Shown: positions 28,158 to 37,945, numbered from the stretch's first letter. The stretch is 64,000 bases of DNA from Hymenobacter sp. DG25B (GCF_000801315.1 NZ_CP010054.1:1302001-1366000); one strand, 5' to 3'. Numbers and translations are program-made. The notes: generated from the letters alone by a model not told the origin.

Positions 28158-31100
28158 TTAGTTGAAGATGTAGCGCAGGCCAACCTGACCCTGCCAGCGC
28201 GAACCAATACCACCGGTATCGTTGCGGAAGGTGCGGGACAGCGGAGTGCCTGGGGTTACCGAAGTAACACCGTTGACCGTAGAGGTAGATGGGCGCGTGA
28301 GGTAGCTGTACTCAAATACCGGCTGACCTTGGGCATTGTAGCCAACATAGGACAGAGGGTTGGTACGGTTCGTCTGCTGGAAAGTACCCCAGTCGCTGTT
28401 CAACAGGTTGCCCACGTTGAAGATATCGATACTCAGCTGCAGCGTGTTGCGGTTCTCACCCAGGTCGGTGAAGATATCCTGCAACAGACGCACGTCGAGG
28501 CGGTTCTGCCATGGACGAACGCCACCGTTGCGCTCAGCGTATTCGCCGCGGTTCTTGCTCAGGTACTTATCCTGCTGGATGTAAGCATCCAGATCAGCCC
28601 ACTGCTGAGCAGCCGTGTAGGTGAATGCCTGGGGCGTATTAGCGAAGAAGTTCTGATCACGCAGGTTGATTTCGCTCTGGTTGCGGGGAATGTACATCAG
28701 GTCGTTCGACGTCTGGTTGTCACCGTTCATGTCACCGGAGTATACATACGAGAAGCGACCGGCCGGAGCAGCCTCGAAGAACATGGAGAGCGTAGTGCCC
28801 AGGTGGCCCAGGTACTCCTTGCGGTACGACAGCGAACCAATTACGCGGTGCTGCTGCAGGAAGTTGGAGTAGCTCAGCGCTTCCGCGTTCGGGTCACCGG
28901 ATACGGAACGGTCACGCCAGATAGACTGGGCAATCGAGCCACCATCGTTTACCGAGCGGGCATCGGAGTAGGTGTAAGCAGCACTCACGAACAGACCGCC
29001 GGTGAAGGCTTTCTGCAGCTGGGCCGTAACCGCGTAGGAATAACCCTTGTTAGAGTTCTTCATTACGATGGCGTCGCTGATGTTTGGCGCAGCAGCGGTG
29101 TTGCCATTCGGCAAGTTGTTCGGGTTAGGCTTAGGAGCCGGGATGAAACCGTAGATCTGGTAGTTTTTGGAAGGGCTGTATACACCTGATTTGGTCGGAT
29201 CCAGGTTATAGAAGATCGGACGGTTATCGGCCCCATTAGCACGGGCATAAGGAGAATTCTCGCTGCCGGGCAGGTTCACGTTCTGGTGATATACCGAGTT
29301 AAGGTCGCGGGTGTAGAAGGCTTCCAGGGTACCAATGATACCACCGGGCAGTTCCTGGTCAACGGCCAGGTTAGTACGCCAAACCTGCGGGAATTTGAAG
29401 TCCTTGTCCGTTACAGCCAGGTTATAAGCCGTGTTAGCAGAAGCATTCTGCGGACGGTAAGCATCTACGCTCGGATCGAAGGGATAAACAGAGGCATTGG
29501 GTTTGGCCGAGCCATCGGGGTTGGTAGTAGCTACCGAGCCAGGGGTGCTGAACGAGCCAAACTGCACACCGTTGTTGCTGGCCTGGTTAGACAGCCATAC
29601 AAACGGTACGCGGCCGGTGAAGATACCGGTACCACCACGCAGCTGGGTTTTGCTGTCGCCGTTCACGTCCCAGTTGAAACCAACGCGGGGCGAGAGCAGC
29701 ACACGCTTCTTGGGAACTTCGCCGGTGTTAATTTTTACACCATCGCGGAAGGTAAGAGCAGCCGCATTCGTGTTCTGCTGGAGGTCCGAGGTCAGGAAAG
29801 GAAGGTCAGCGCGGATGCCGTACGTTACTTTCAGGTTGTTGAGCGGCGACCATTCGTCCTGAGCATACAGGCCCAGCTGGGCGGCCGTAATTTCCGCGAA
29901 GGGGAACTCACCACCCGGCAGAGCCGAGTACTGCAGATTGTAGCGGGCCGGGCCGGGGCGTACCTCGCCAGCGGGCAGAGGAGAAATGCTGGGGTTGCCG
30001 GGGTTCGTGGTACGGTCGTAGTTATAACCAGCCGAGGCGTAGAAATCCTCCAGTGAGTTGAAGGAATAGTTACCGTAGTAGCTGGGGGCAAAGCCGTTTT
30101 TGAACTTGTAGTACTCATTGTAAGTACCCACCGTTACGTTGTGCTTGCCCAGGTAAGCCGTGAAGTTGTCACCAATCTGGTACACATCCGAGTTCAGGAC
30201 GTTGTTCGCCGAGAAAGGCTCGTAACCAAACGAGGTAAGGGAGTTGGTAGCCGTGATGCCGCCCAAAGCAGCACCGGTGCTCCGGCCTGTTGCGGTACCA
30301 ATGTCAACCAGCGGGAAAATACCGCCGCTGCTCTCGCGGAAGTCACGGAAAGCCGTGTAACCCGCCGTCAGGTTGTTGGAGTACTTACCACCACCCAGCG
30401 TGCTGTTCAGTTCAGCAATGAACGAATTCAGGTTGTTGTTGATGGTGTAGTAAGACGAGGAGAAGGGCAGACCAAACTGCGACTGAGAGCGTTGGCCGGC
30501 AATAGCGCCCGAGGTGCTCGGGGGAATATCACCGTACGACTGCAGCCAGTTGTACTTAATGTTGAAGCGGTGGTTCTGGGTAATGTTCCAGTCCAGCTTA
30601 ATGGTTGCCTTGTCGCTGTTCGAGCGCAGCTGATAGTTCTCGTAGTCGCCGGCATTGAACTGATATTTCTCCTGCAGGAAGTTGCGCAGGAAGTCCAGGT
30701 CGGAAGCCGAAGCCTGGGAGGTCTGCGAGCCAGCAGGAGGAGGCGTGTTAGAGCGGTTAGCCGTGAAGTTGCCCGTTGGGGGGTCGTTACGACGCTCACG
30801 CTCCGCGTTTACGAAGAAGAACAGCTTGTCCTTGATGATAGGGCCACCGAAACGGAAGCCTTCGTTGTGCAGGCGGAACTTAGGGTAGTCCTGCTCAAAG
30901 TCACCTACTTTGCTGCCTACCAGTTTCTGGTCGCGGTAGAAACCGTACAGCGAGCCGGTAAATTTGTTGGTACCGGAACGGGTTACTACGTTAATGCCGG
31001 CACCCGTAAACGAGCCCTGACGAACGTCGAAAGGAGCAATGCTTACCTGAATCTGGTCAATTGCGTCCAGGGAGATAGGCTGTGCGCCGGCCTGGCTGCC

Positions 31101-31700
31101 TACGGTAGACTGCAGACCAAAAGCGTTGTTAAAGATAGCACCGTCAATGGTTACGTTGTTGAAGCTGCTGCTGCGGCCACCAAAGCTGTTACCGTTAGAC
31201 TGCGGCGTGAGACGCGTATAGTCCTGCAGGGAGCGGTTGATGGTGGGCAGACGCTCAATCTGCTCGCGGGCAACCGTGGTAGCGGCACCGGTGCGGTCAG
31301 AGTTGATAACCGGGTTCTGCTGACCAGTTACGGTTACGTTACCCAGCTCCGTGGTAGCTTCGCTCAGGTTGATGTCCAGACGCTGGTTCTGACCCAGCGA
31401 CAAAGACAACCCTTCACGGATAGCATCCTTGTAGCCAATAAAGGTTACGCGCACGGTGTAGGGACCACCTACCCGCATGTTCTGGATGTTGAAGCGGCCT
31501 TCCGAGTTGGTGGGGGCCACATACTGGGTGTTAGTAGGCGTGTGGATGGCAATAACCGTAGCCCCGGGAAGCCCGGCGCCGGCCTTGTCGGTAATAGTAC
31601 CGTTCATGGCCGCTGTGGTTGTGCCTTGAGCCCAGCCTGTGTTAGTGAATGCCACCGCGAGCAACAGCAGTATACTCAAACGGAGAAGAAGTGTTTTCAT
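28158..31700 (-). CDS. Oar-like TonB-dependent outer-membrane receptor
   Basis: 1180 residues with signal peptide MKTLLLRLSILLLLAVAFTN. Residues ~25-115 are a carboxypeptidase-regulatory domain (ITDKAGAGLPGATVIAIHTP, NIQNMRVGGPYTV). A plug-like domain follows (VTVTGQQNPVINSDR, INRSLQDYTRLTPQSNG, DAIDQIQVSIAPFDVRQG). The rest is a large beta-barrel ending in GLRYIFN with a terminal aromatic-rich strand. This matches the Oar/RagA-like receptors named after Myxococcus Oar. The transported substrate is unknown. It is a paralogue of the next minus-strand gene (31947-35204), with near-identical N-termini. It has its own -7 element and terminator. Confidence 0.9.
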   Translation of the reverse strand: MKTLLLRLSILLLLAVAFTNTGWAQGTTTAAMNGTITDKAGAGLPGATVIAIHTPTNTQYVAPTNSEGRFNIQNMRVGGPYTVRVTFIGYKDAIREGLSLSLGQNQRLDINLSEATTELGNVTVTGQQNPVINSDRTGAATTVAREQIERLPTINRSLQDYTRLTPQSNGNSFGGRSSSFNNVTIDGAIFNNAFGLQSTVGSQAGAQPISLDAIDQIQVSIAPFDVRQGSFTGAGINVVTRSGTNKFTGSLYGFYRDQKLVGSKVGDFEQDYPKFRLHNEGFRFGGPIIKDKLFFFVNAERERRNDPPTGNFTANRSNTPPPAGSQTSQASASDLDFLRNFLQEKYQFNAGDYENYQLRSNSDKATIKLDWNITQNHRFNIKYNWLQSYGDIPPSTSGAIAGQRSQSQFGLPFSSSYYTINNNLNSFIAELNSTLGGGKYSNNLTAGYTAFRDFRESSGGIFPLVDIGTATGRSTGAALGGITATNSLTSFGYEPFSANNVLNSDVYQIGDNFTAYLGKHNVTVGTYNEYYKFKNGFAPSYYGNYSFNSLEDFYASAGYNYDRTTNPGNPSISPLPAGEVRPGPARYNLQYSALPGGEFPFAEITAAQLGLYAQDEWSPLNNLKVTYGIRADLPFLTSDLQQNTNAAALTFRDGVKINTGEVPKKRVLLSPRVGFNWDVNGDSKTQLRGGTGIFTGRVPFVWLSNQASNNGVQFGSFSTPGSVATTNPDGSAKPNASVYPFDPSVDAYRPQNASANTAYNLAVTDKDFKFPQVWRTNLAVDQELPGGIIGTLEAFYTRDLNSVYHQNVNLPGSENSPYARANGADNRPIFYNLDPTKSGVYSPSKNYQIYGFIPAPKPNPNNLPNGNTAAAPNISDAIVMKNSNKGYSYAVTAQLQKAFTGGLFVSAAYTYSDARSVNDGGSIAQSIWRDRSVSGDPNAEALSYSNFLQQHRVIGSLSYRKEYLGHLGTTLSMFFEAAPAGRFSYVYSGDMNGDNQTSNDLMYIPRNQSEINLRDQNFFANTPQAFTYTAAQQWADLDAYIQQDKYLSKNRGEYAERNGGVRPWQNRLDVRLLQDIFTDLGENRNTLQLSIDIFNVGNLLNSDWGTFQQTNRTNPLSYVGYNAQGQPVFEYSYLTRPSTSTVNGVTSVTPGTPLSRTFRNDTGGIGSRWQGQVGLRYIFN

Positions 31701-31725
31701 ATGACGGTTTAAGTGAAAAACGATA

Positions 31726-31733
31726 CAAAAGTA
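31726..31733 (-). promoter_or_regulatory. Candidate -7 element for receptor 28158-31700
   Basis: TACTTTTG on the minus strand, ~26 bases before the ATG. The -33 TTG is not at the usual distance. Confidence 0.5.
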
Positions 31734-31894
31734 GCAGGCTTATTGAAGTCTGCTACTATGAACATGTTAATAAAAGAAAGTTATATTGTGAATTACTGTC
31801 CAGCTTGGCTAAAGCTATTGTCTTAAAGCGTATAACCAATAAAACCATCGGATTTGGAGAGTGTGATAGGAGGGGGGTGTGCTGATAAAATGCA

Positions 31895-31924
31895 AAAAGG
31901 GCGGAGATATATCTCCGCCCTTTT
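31895..31924 (-). terminator. Terminator of the second Oar-like receptor gene
   Basis: A GC-rich palindrome (AAAAGGGCGGAGAT / ATCTCCGCCCTTTT) with almost no loop, ~22 bases after the stop. Its core resembles the terminator at 28105, as expected for a duplicated unit. Confidence 0.8.
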
Positions 31925-31946
31925 CATTTCGGTAGGCTGAAACTCG

Positions 31947-34900
31947 TTAGTTAAACGAGTAGCGCAGGCCCAACTGGCCCTGCCAGCGGGATGAAAGCTG
32001 GCTTACCTGATAGGGGTTCTGCACATTAGTGTACTTGTAAATGGGTGCACCGGTGGTCTTGTCCGTACGGTAGCCCAGCAGGCTGTACGCCTGGTTAGGT
32101 ACGAAGTACTGACGACCCCAATCCTTGTTGATCATGTTGCCAATGTTGAACACGTCCAGGGTAACTTCCAGCGTGTGCTTCTGCTCGCCGCTCATGATAT
32201 AGAAATCCTGGAGCAGGCGCAGATCCACCTGGTGCGACCAAGGCGTGCGCGCTACGTTACGCTCCGTAAACTGGCCTTTCTGATCTTTCAGATACGGGTC
32301 ACGGTTCACGAAATCAATGAACTGCTGGCGGATCTGGTCGGGCGTACGCGTATCGGAAGCACTGTTGGGCTCAAACACCATGGTGTTCAGGTCAGCCGGA
32401 ACGAACAGCAGGTCGTTGCCGGATTCGCCGTCACCGTTCACGTCGTTGCTATACAGGTACGTGTAGGGCGTGCCTGACTGGCCGGCGTAGAACAGGGAGA
32501 TGCCGGTAGCGAAGTTGTTGGCATACTCTTTCCGGTACGTGGCCGAGGCAATAACGCGGTGGCGCAGGTCGTAGTTGGAGTAAGCCAGGGCCGGGTTGTT
32601 AGGGTCGCTGGACACCTGGTTGAAGCGCCAGTTGGAATACGCCTGGCTGGAAGTGCCGCTGTTCACATCCTTCGACTTGCCGTAGGTATAAGCCGCCAGC
32701 GCCGATAGGTTGTTGTTGAAGGTCTTTTCCAGTTTACCCGTCAGCTGGTAGGTGTAGCCTTTATCCGTGTTATCCAGCAGGATAACGTTGGTGTAGGTGG
32801 GGTTAATCTTACGCGCCGAAGAGTTGCTGTTGTAGAACGGACGGCCATCGGGCGCCGTGGTAGTGGAAGGCTTCAGGTTGATATCCTTGTAGAGAATATC
32901 CTTCACCGTGCGGGAGTACAGACCTTCTACCGTAGCCACAATGTTGCCGGGCAATTTGCGGTCGATGGCCAGGTTAGAGCGGAACTGCTGCGGGAACTTG
33001 AAGTTCTTGGCCGTTACGTCAATTTCCGAAGAAGCGGCGTTCAGACCCAACTGCTGGGCCGTAGGCTGGGCGCTGGGGTCAGCGTAGAACTGAGCCGGAG
33101 CATTCAGCGTGCCGTTGCTGGTGAACAGCGAGATACGGGAGATATCCATACCGGTGTTACCGTACTGGTTGGAAATCCACACGTAAGGCGGACGACCGGC
33201 GAAGATGCCCGTACCACCGCGTACCTGCGTGGTCTGGTCGTTAAACACGTCCCAGTTAAAGCCCAGACGCGGCGAAACCAGCAGCTGACGGGTAGGAACC
33301 TCCGTGGTAGATACATCGAACAAGGGACCAAACTCACTGTTGAAAGTGGCGTTGTTCAGCGGCTTGGTGGGCAGAATTGGCAAATCCACGCGGATACCGC
33401 CGGTCAGCTTCAGGTTCTCCAGAACGGAGAATTCATCCTGCAGATACAAACCCAGCTGGGCTACTTTAAACTGCGCTGAGGGGTTGGTGCCGGCTACTAC
33501 CGGGTAAGAGTAGGAGTAGGAGTAGGGGTGCGCCGTAGGCTGATATACCGGCTGGCCGCTTTCGTCTACTACTGGCGTGCCATTCTCATCTACCTGCTGC
33601 ACGGGGTGGTTCGGGTCGCTGTTCAGGAAGTCATCCACCGAGCGGAAGGAGTAGTTGCCGAAAGCATCGCGCAGGAAAACGTTCTGGAATTTGAAGAATT
33701 CGTTGTGCGTGCCCAGGGTCAGTACGTGCTTGCCAGCGAAGTGCGTGAAGTTGTCCGTAACTTCCACAATGTCCTGGTTCAGGCTGTTGCGGTTGGAGAA
33801 GGTTTCACCACCAAAAACCAGGGTAGAGTTAGAGCCACTCTGAATGCTTACCTGCGGGAAGGGGTTGCCCTGGGGGTCACGCTTCTCGCGGATGCGCTGG
33901 TAGCCTACAATCAGGTTGTTCGAGAACTTGGGGCCCAGCTTGCTGTTCAGCTCCATCACCGTGGAGTTGGTCTGGCTGTTGAAGCGGTAGCTGTTGTTCT
34001 CGAAGCGGAAGTTGGTGTTCGAGCGGCTCAGGTTGTCAGTAAACGCATCCACAAAGTTGTGGCGCAGCGTCAGCTGGTGGTCGGGGCTGATGTTCCAGTC
34101 CAGGCGGGCAAACGCTTTGTTGCTTTCCGTCTGGTTGGTGAAGTCGCCGTAGCTGCCGGGGTCGTAGTTGTAGTTCTGGAGCAGGAACTGGCGCACCCGC
34201 TCTGCTTCTACGGCCGTAATGTTGGAATAGCCGGGGGTACCGGAAGCCACACCATCCGGACGAATGCGGGTCAGGATAGGCTCGCTACGACGGGCAATTT
34301 CACCGTTTACAAAGAAGAACAGCTTGTCCTTGATGATAGGACCACCTACGCGGAAACCCGTCTGATAGTCCTTAAACTCGGTAGCTTTGGTGAGGTAATC
34401 CGTAGCATCCTGACGCAGCAGGTTCTCGTTACGACCAAAGGCAAAAACCGAGCCTTCTACTTTGTTGGTACCGGAGCGCGTAATGGCGTTAATACCGCCG
34501 CCCGTGAAGCCGCCCTGGCGTACATCGTAGGGGGCCAGTACTACCTGGAATTCCTGGATAGCGTCCAGCGAAATAGGCTGGGTGCCTGCCTGGCCACCAG
34601 GCGTGCCGCTGGGGGCCAAACCGAACAGGTCGTTGTTTACAGCCCCGTCAATGGAGATGTTGTTGTAGCGGTTGCTACGGCCGCCCAGGGAGTTACCGTT
34701 GGCCTGCGGGGTCAGACGGGTGAAATCCTGGAAGCTACGGCTGATGGTGGGCAAACGCTCAATCTGCTCGCGCTGTACCGTGGTAGCGGCACCGGTGCGG
34801 TTGGAGTTGATAACCGGATCCTGCGCACTGGTTACAGTTACGCCGGCCAGCTCCGTTGTCTCTTCGCTGAGGTTGATGTCCAGACGCTGGTTCTGACCCA

Positions 34901-35204
34901 GCGACAAAGACAACCCTTCCCGAACTGCCTCTTTGTAGCCAATGAAGGTTACGCGCACGGTGTAGGGACCACCTACCCGCATGTTCTGAATGTTGAACCG
35001 GCCCTCGGCATTAGTGGGGGCCACATACTGGGTGTTGGTAGGCGTATGAACGGCTATAACCGTTGCTCCTGGCAAGCCCGCGCCGGCCTTGTCGGTAATA
35101 ATACCGTTCATGGCCGCGGTGGTCGTACCCTGGCTCCACCCCATCTGCGCTGAAAGTACTGTCAGCAGCAGAAGGAGAAAGTGGCGTAAACCTAAATTCT
35201 TCAT
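31947..35204 (-). CDS. Oar-like TonB-dependent outer-membrane receptor, paralogue
   Basis: 1085 residues from the ATG at 35204, chosen because it starts a clean signal peptide (MKNLGLRHFLLLLLTVLSAQ). The build is the same as its neighbour: regulatory domain (~20-110), plug-like domain (TSAQDPVINSNR, RSFQDFTRLTPQANGN, DAIQEFQVVLAPYDVRQG), then a barrel ending LGLRYSFN. The first ~170 residues are almost the same as in the 28158-31700 receptor, with long stretches of shared bases. The barrels diverge widely, so the two probably bind different ligands. It has its own -7 element and terminator. Substrate unknown. Confidence 0.9.
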   Translation of the reverse strand: MKNLGLRHFLLLLLTVLSAQMGWSQGTTTAAMNGIITDKAGAGLPGATVIAVHTPTNTQYVAPTNAEGRFNIQNMRVGGPYTVRVTFIGYKEAVREGLSLSLGQNQRLDINLSEETTELAGVTVTSAQDPVINSNRTGAATTVQREQIERLPTISRSFQDFTRLTPQANGNSLGGRSNRYNNISIDGAVNNDLFGLAPSGTPGGQAGTQPISLDAIQEFQVVLAPYDVRQGGFTGGGINAITRSGTNKVEGSVFAFGRNENLLRQDATDYLTKATEFKDYQTGFRVGGPIIKDKLFFFVNGEIARRSEPILTRIRPDGVASGTPGYSNITAVEAERVRQFLLQNYNYDPGSYGDFTNQTESNKAFARLDWNISPDHQLTLRHNFVDAFTDNLSRSNTNFRFENNSYRFNSQTNSTVMELNSKLGPKFSNNLIVGYQRIREKRDPQGNPFPQVSIQSGSNSTLVFGGETFSNRNSLNQDIVEVTDNFTHFAGKHVLTLGTHNEFFKFQNVFLRDAFGNYSFRSVDDFLNSDPNHPVQQVDENGTPVVDESGQPVYQPTAHPYSYSYSYPVVAGTNPSAQFKVAQLGLYLQDEFSVLENLKLTGGIRVDLPILPTKPLNNATFNSEFGPLFDVSTTEVPTRQLLVSPRLGFNWDVFNDQTTQVRGGTGIFAGRPPYVWISNQYGNTGMDISRISLFTSNGTLNAPAQFYADPSAQPTAQQLGLNAASSEIDVTAKNFKFPQQFRSNLAIDRKLPGNIVATVEGLYSRTVKDILYKDINLKPSTTTAPDGRPFYNSNSSARKINPTYTNVILLDNTDKGYTYQLTGKLEKTFNNNLSALAAYTYGKSKDVNSGTSSQAYSNWRFNQVSSDPNNPALAYSNYDLRHRVIASATYRKEYANNFATGISLFYAGQSGTPYTYLYSNDVNGDGESGNDLLFVPADLNTMVFEPNSASDTRTPDQIRQQFIDFVNRDPYLKDQKGQFTERNVARTPWSHQVDLRLLQDFYIMSGEQKHTLEVTLDVFNIGNMINKDWGRQYFVPNQAYSLLGYRTDKTTGAPIYKYTNVQNPYQVSQLSSRWQGQLGLRYSFN

Positions 35205-35249
35205 AAAAAGGGAAATTGGTGAAAAATGAGGATGCCTCGAAATCGGACG

Positions 35250-35257
35250 CAAAAGTA
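35250..35257 (-). promoter_or_regulatory. Candidate -7 element for receptor 31947-35204
   Basis: TACTTTTG (followed by C) on the minus strand, ~46 bases before the ATG. ATG rather than TTG lies 19 bases upstream. Confidence 0.45.
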
Positions 35258-35351
35258 CGGATACCCGCCCGGGCTACATGTTATCGAATTATTAACAATG
35301 TGCTCCAGATGCGCCCATACCCCGATTTGGCCGCAAAGGTACGCCTAACTA

Positions 35352-36014
35352 TTAGATTCTGGGTCGTACCGCTTTAATAAATCGACTTAGATAATAGTCA
35401 GATTCCAGGCTGTTTTCCACTACGCCAAGGGAAGTGGAAGAGTGGATGAATTGCACTCCTTCGGTAGATACGTCTGTTACCAAACCTACGTGCGTAATAG
35501 TGCCACTGCCCGGCGAAGCCCCAAAAAAGATCAGGTCGCCGGCCTGTAACTCCTGCGGGCGGATGGGGGTGCCCCACAAGGCCTGCTCATTAGAGGAGCG
35601 CGGAATAGGCACCTGAATGGCATTAAAAGAAGCCAGAAGCAGGCCCGAGCAATCCATACCCATGCGGGTGGTGCCGCCGTACTTATAAGGCGTGCCCTGG
35701 TAGGAGCGGGCCGTTTCGATAACGGTATTGATTTCCCGGCGGGTTGGGGCTGCGCTGCCTTTGCGCTTGGCTACCACTTTGCTGCGGCCGGCCGGCGTAG
35801 TGCGCACGGTCTTGCTCTTGCGGGCTCCGCCGCGGCGGCGCTCCTCGGCTTTAATGCGGGCCATCTCACGGGCCGATACATAATGGCCGTTGCGGTAATT
35901 TACTTTTCGGGTGCTGTTACAGCCCGTCAGAAACAGCACCAGAGCCAGTGTGGTATAGTAAAACCAATGAACCCTGAACGTCGAAACCTGTACCTTAGCA
36001 GAGTAATGCCTCAT
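35352..36014 (-). CDS. NlpC/P60 (C40) peptidoglycan hydrolase lipoprotein
   Basis: 220 residues from the ATG at 36014; upstream in-frame starts at 36041 (ATG) and 36044 (TTG) overlap the likely promoter. The lipobox is FLTGC. A basic linker rich in Arg/Lys (RIKAEERRRGGARKSKTVR) follows. The catalytic domain starts near residue 95 with ARSYQGTPYKYGG, the Cys in MGMDCSGLL (Cys122), the His in TITHVGLV (His175) and a further polar site at FIHSST. The family cuts peptide crosslinks in the cell wall. Divergent from the GlcD-like gene. Confidence 0.88.
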   Translation of the reverse strand: MRHYSAKVQVSTFRVHWFYYTTLALVLFLTGCNSTRKVNYRNGHYVSAREMARIKAEERRRGGARKSKTVRTTPAGRSKVVAKRKGSAAPTRREINTVIETARSYQGTPYKYGGTTRMGMDCSGLLLASFNAIQVPIPRSSNEQALWGTPIRPQELQAGDLIFFGASPGSGTITHVGLVTDVSTEGVQFIHSSTSLGVVENSLESDYYLSRFIKAVRPRI

Positions 36015-36019
36015 CGGGG

Positions 36020-36027
36020 CAAAGATA
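36020..36027 (-). promoter_or_regulatory. Candidate -7 element for the NlpC/P60 gene
   Basis: TATCTTTG on the minus strand. It ends only 6 bases before the chosen ATG, which would give an almost leaderless mRNA. Confidence 0.4.
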
Positions 36028-36051
36028 AGCGAGTTCCTCATCAAGCAGAAA

Positions 36052-37464
36052 ATGTCTGAGTTTCAAATCATCACCCCGGCGCTGATAGAGGCCTTTGAGC
36101 GCATAGTAGGCGTCACGCACGTTCTCACGGCCCAGCGCGTGGATGCCGACGTGTATGCCGACTACGGCCGGGACCATACCGAAGACTTGCATTTTGAGCC
36201 GGGTGTTGTACTTCGGCCGGGTAACGCCGAAGAGGTCAGTCAGATTGTGCGGCTGTGCCACGAAAACCATCTGCCGGTTACGCCCCGCGGTGCCGGCACG
36301 GGGCTGAGCGGCGGCGCTTTGCCCGTGCATCAGGGGGTAGTAATAAGCGTGGAGCGGCTCAACAAAATCATTGAGATAGATGAGCGCAACCTGCAGGCTA
36401 CCGTAGAGCCCGGGGTTGTAAACGAGGTGTTTCAGAATGCGGTGAAAGAAGTTGGCCTTTTCTACCCGCCCGACCCTGCCAGCAAAGGCAGCTGCTTTCT
36501 GGGCGGCAACTTGGCCCACAGTAGCGGTGGCCCCAAGGCCGTGAAGTATGGCACCACCAAGGACTATGTGCTAAACCTGCAGGTAGTGCTGCCCACCGGC
36601 GACATTATCTGGACGGCAGCCAATACCCTGAAAAATTCCACCGGCTACAATCTTACCCAACTTATGGTGGGCTCAGAAGGTACACTGGGGATTATCACCA
36701 AGGCTGTGTTTCGACTGCTGCCGTATCCGCAGCACAATATTCTGATGCTGGTGCCTTTCCGCCGGGAGGAGCAGGCCGCCGAAGCGGTGGCGGCTGTGTT
36801 CCGGGCCGGCATTATTCCCTCCGGTATGGAGTTTATGGAGCGGGAAGCCATTGCCTGGTCTTCTGATTATCTGAAAATCCCCCTGACGCTGCCCGAGGAC
36901 ATCCGGGCCCACCTCCTGATTGAGTTGGACGGGCAGGATCTGGACCAGCTATACAAAGAAGCGGAGCAGGTATACAGGGTACTGGAAGGCTACGACGTAG
37001 GTGAAATCCTGCTGGCCGACAATGCCACCCAGAAAGACGAGCTGTGGAAGATCCGCCGCAACATCGGCAATTCCGTGCGCTATAACTCCGTGTATAAGGA
37101 AGAGGACACCGTAGTGCCCCGGGCCGCGCTGCCCACCCTGCTGAAAGGAGTAAAGGAAATTGGCGCGCGCTACGGTTTCAAAAGCGTGTGCTACGGCCAT
37201 GCCGGCGACGGCAACCTGCACGTGAACATCATCCGGGGCAACCTGACCGACGAGGAATGGAATGTAGGGTTGCGTCAGCCCATCACGGAGATTTTTGAGC
37301 TTTGCGTAAAGCTGGGCGGTACTATCTCCGGAGAGCATGGCATCGGGCTGGTGCAGAAAGGCTATATCGGCATTGCGCTGAAAGAAGCCAACCTGAACCT
37401 GATGCGCGGCATTAAGCAGGTGTTCGACCCGCATGGCATCATGAACCCCGGCAAAATCTTTTAA
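36052..37464 (+). CDS. FAD-linked oxidase, GlcD-like
   Basis: 470 residues. The FAD-binding (PCMH) domain, ~40-215, includes RPGNAEEVSQIVRLCHEN, PRGAGTGLSGGALP and FLGGNLAHSSGGPKAVKYG. The C-terminal FAD-oxidase domain includes YGHAGDGNLHVNI and ends GISGEHGIGLVQ, then FDPHGIMNPGKIF. The layout is that of glycolate or D-lactate oxidase/dehydrogenase subunit D. The natural substrate cannot be read, and no GlcE or GlcF partner is nearby. It starts 8-40 bases from the divergent lipoprotein gene. Confidence 0.9.
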   Translation: MSEFQIITPALIEAFERIVGVTHVLTAQRVDADVYADYGRDHTEDLHFEPGVVLRPGNAEEVSQIVRLCHENHLPVTPRGAGTGLSGGALPVHQGVVISVERLNKIIEIDERNLQATVEPGVVNEVFQNAVKEVGLFYPPDPASKGSCFLGGNLAHSSGGPKAVKYGTTKDYVLNLQVVLPTGDIIWTAANTLKNSTGYNLTQLMVGSEGTLGIITKAVFRLLPYPQHNILMLVPFRREEQAAEAVAAVFRAGIIPSGMEFMEREAIAWSSDYLKIPLTLPEDIRAHLLIELDGQDLDQLYKEAEQVYRVLEGYDVGEILLADNATQKDELWKIRRNIGNSVRYNSVYKEEDTVVPRAALPTLLKGVKEIGARYGFKSVCYGHAGDGNLHVNIIRGNLTDEEWNVGLRQPITEIFELCVKLGGTISGEHGIGLVQKGYIGIALKEANLNLMRGIKQVFDPHGIMNPGKIF

Positions 37465-37496
37465 CCAACCGTGCTGCTTCCTTCGTTGCCTTCTGC

Positions 37497-37904
37497 ATGC
37501 TAGCTCCCCACCTCATCGATTTTTCGAAACTGGGGGAACCCGATATCGGTTTTATTTCTGTGGCCGAGGAAGGCCGTACGCTGCCCTTCGTGCCCAAACG
37601 CACCTTCTGGACTTACCATACCCCGGAAACCATTGTGCGGGGCCGCCACGCGCACTACAAAACCGAGCAGGTGCTGGTGGCGCTGTCGGGGCGCATTATT
37701 GTGGTCATTGAGCGCCCTGATGGGAAGCTGCTCAGCTTTCGCCTCGACAGTCCGCACCAAGGCGTGTACATCCCGCCGAACAGCTGGCACACCATGCAGT
37801 ACTCCGAAACCGCCATCCAGCTCACGTTTGCTTCCGAGCTTTATGATGAGGCGGACTATATCCGCAGCTACGAGCTGTTTCGGGAAGTATGGGGCCAGAA
37901 GTAA
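37497..37904 (+). CDS. FdtA/QdtA-like cupin, sugar ketoisomerase family
   Basis: 135 residues. A single cupin with the FdtA pattern RGRHAHYKTEQVLVALSG, then LDSPHQGVYIPPNSWHTMQYS and LTFASELYDEADYIRSYELF. In this family the cupin carries out a 3,4-keto shift on TDP-4-keto-6-deoxyglucose. No rfbA or rfbB genes are nearby, so the substrate is uncertain and some relatives are not proven isomerases. Starts 32 bases after the GlcD-like stop. Confidence 0.8.
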   Translation: MLAPHLIDFSKLGEPDIGFISVAEEGRTLPFVPKRTFWTYHTPETIVRGRHAHYKTEQVLVALSGRIIVVIERPDGKLLSFRLDSPHQGVYIPPNSWHTMQYSETAIQLTFASELYDEADYIRSYELFREVWGQK

Positions 37905-37945
37905 GTGCTGGTCAGCCCAAAAACAGCTAGTAAATAAGATTATTA

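Noticed and set aside
30141..31712. 523-residue open frame antisense to the first Oar-like receptor
   Set aside because: Val/Arg/Thr-rich shadow of a real gene in a GC-rich genome.
33528..35153. 541-residue open frame antisense to the second Oar-like receptor
   Set aside because: Same kind of shadow; it repeats the antisense pattern of the neighbour because the sense genes are paralogues.
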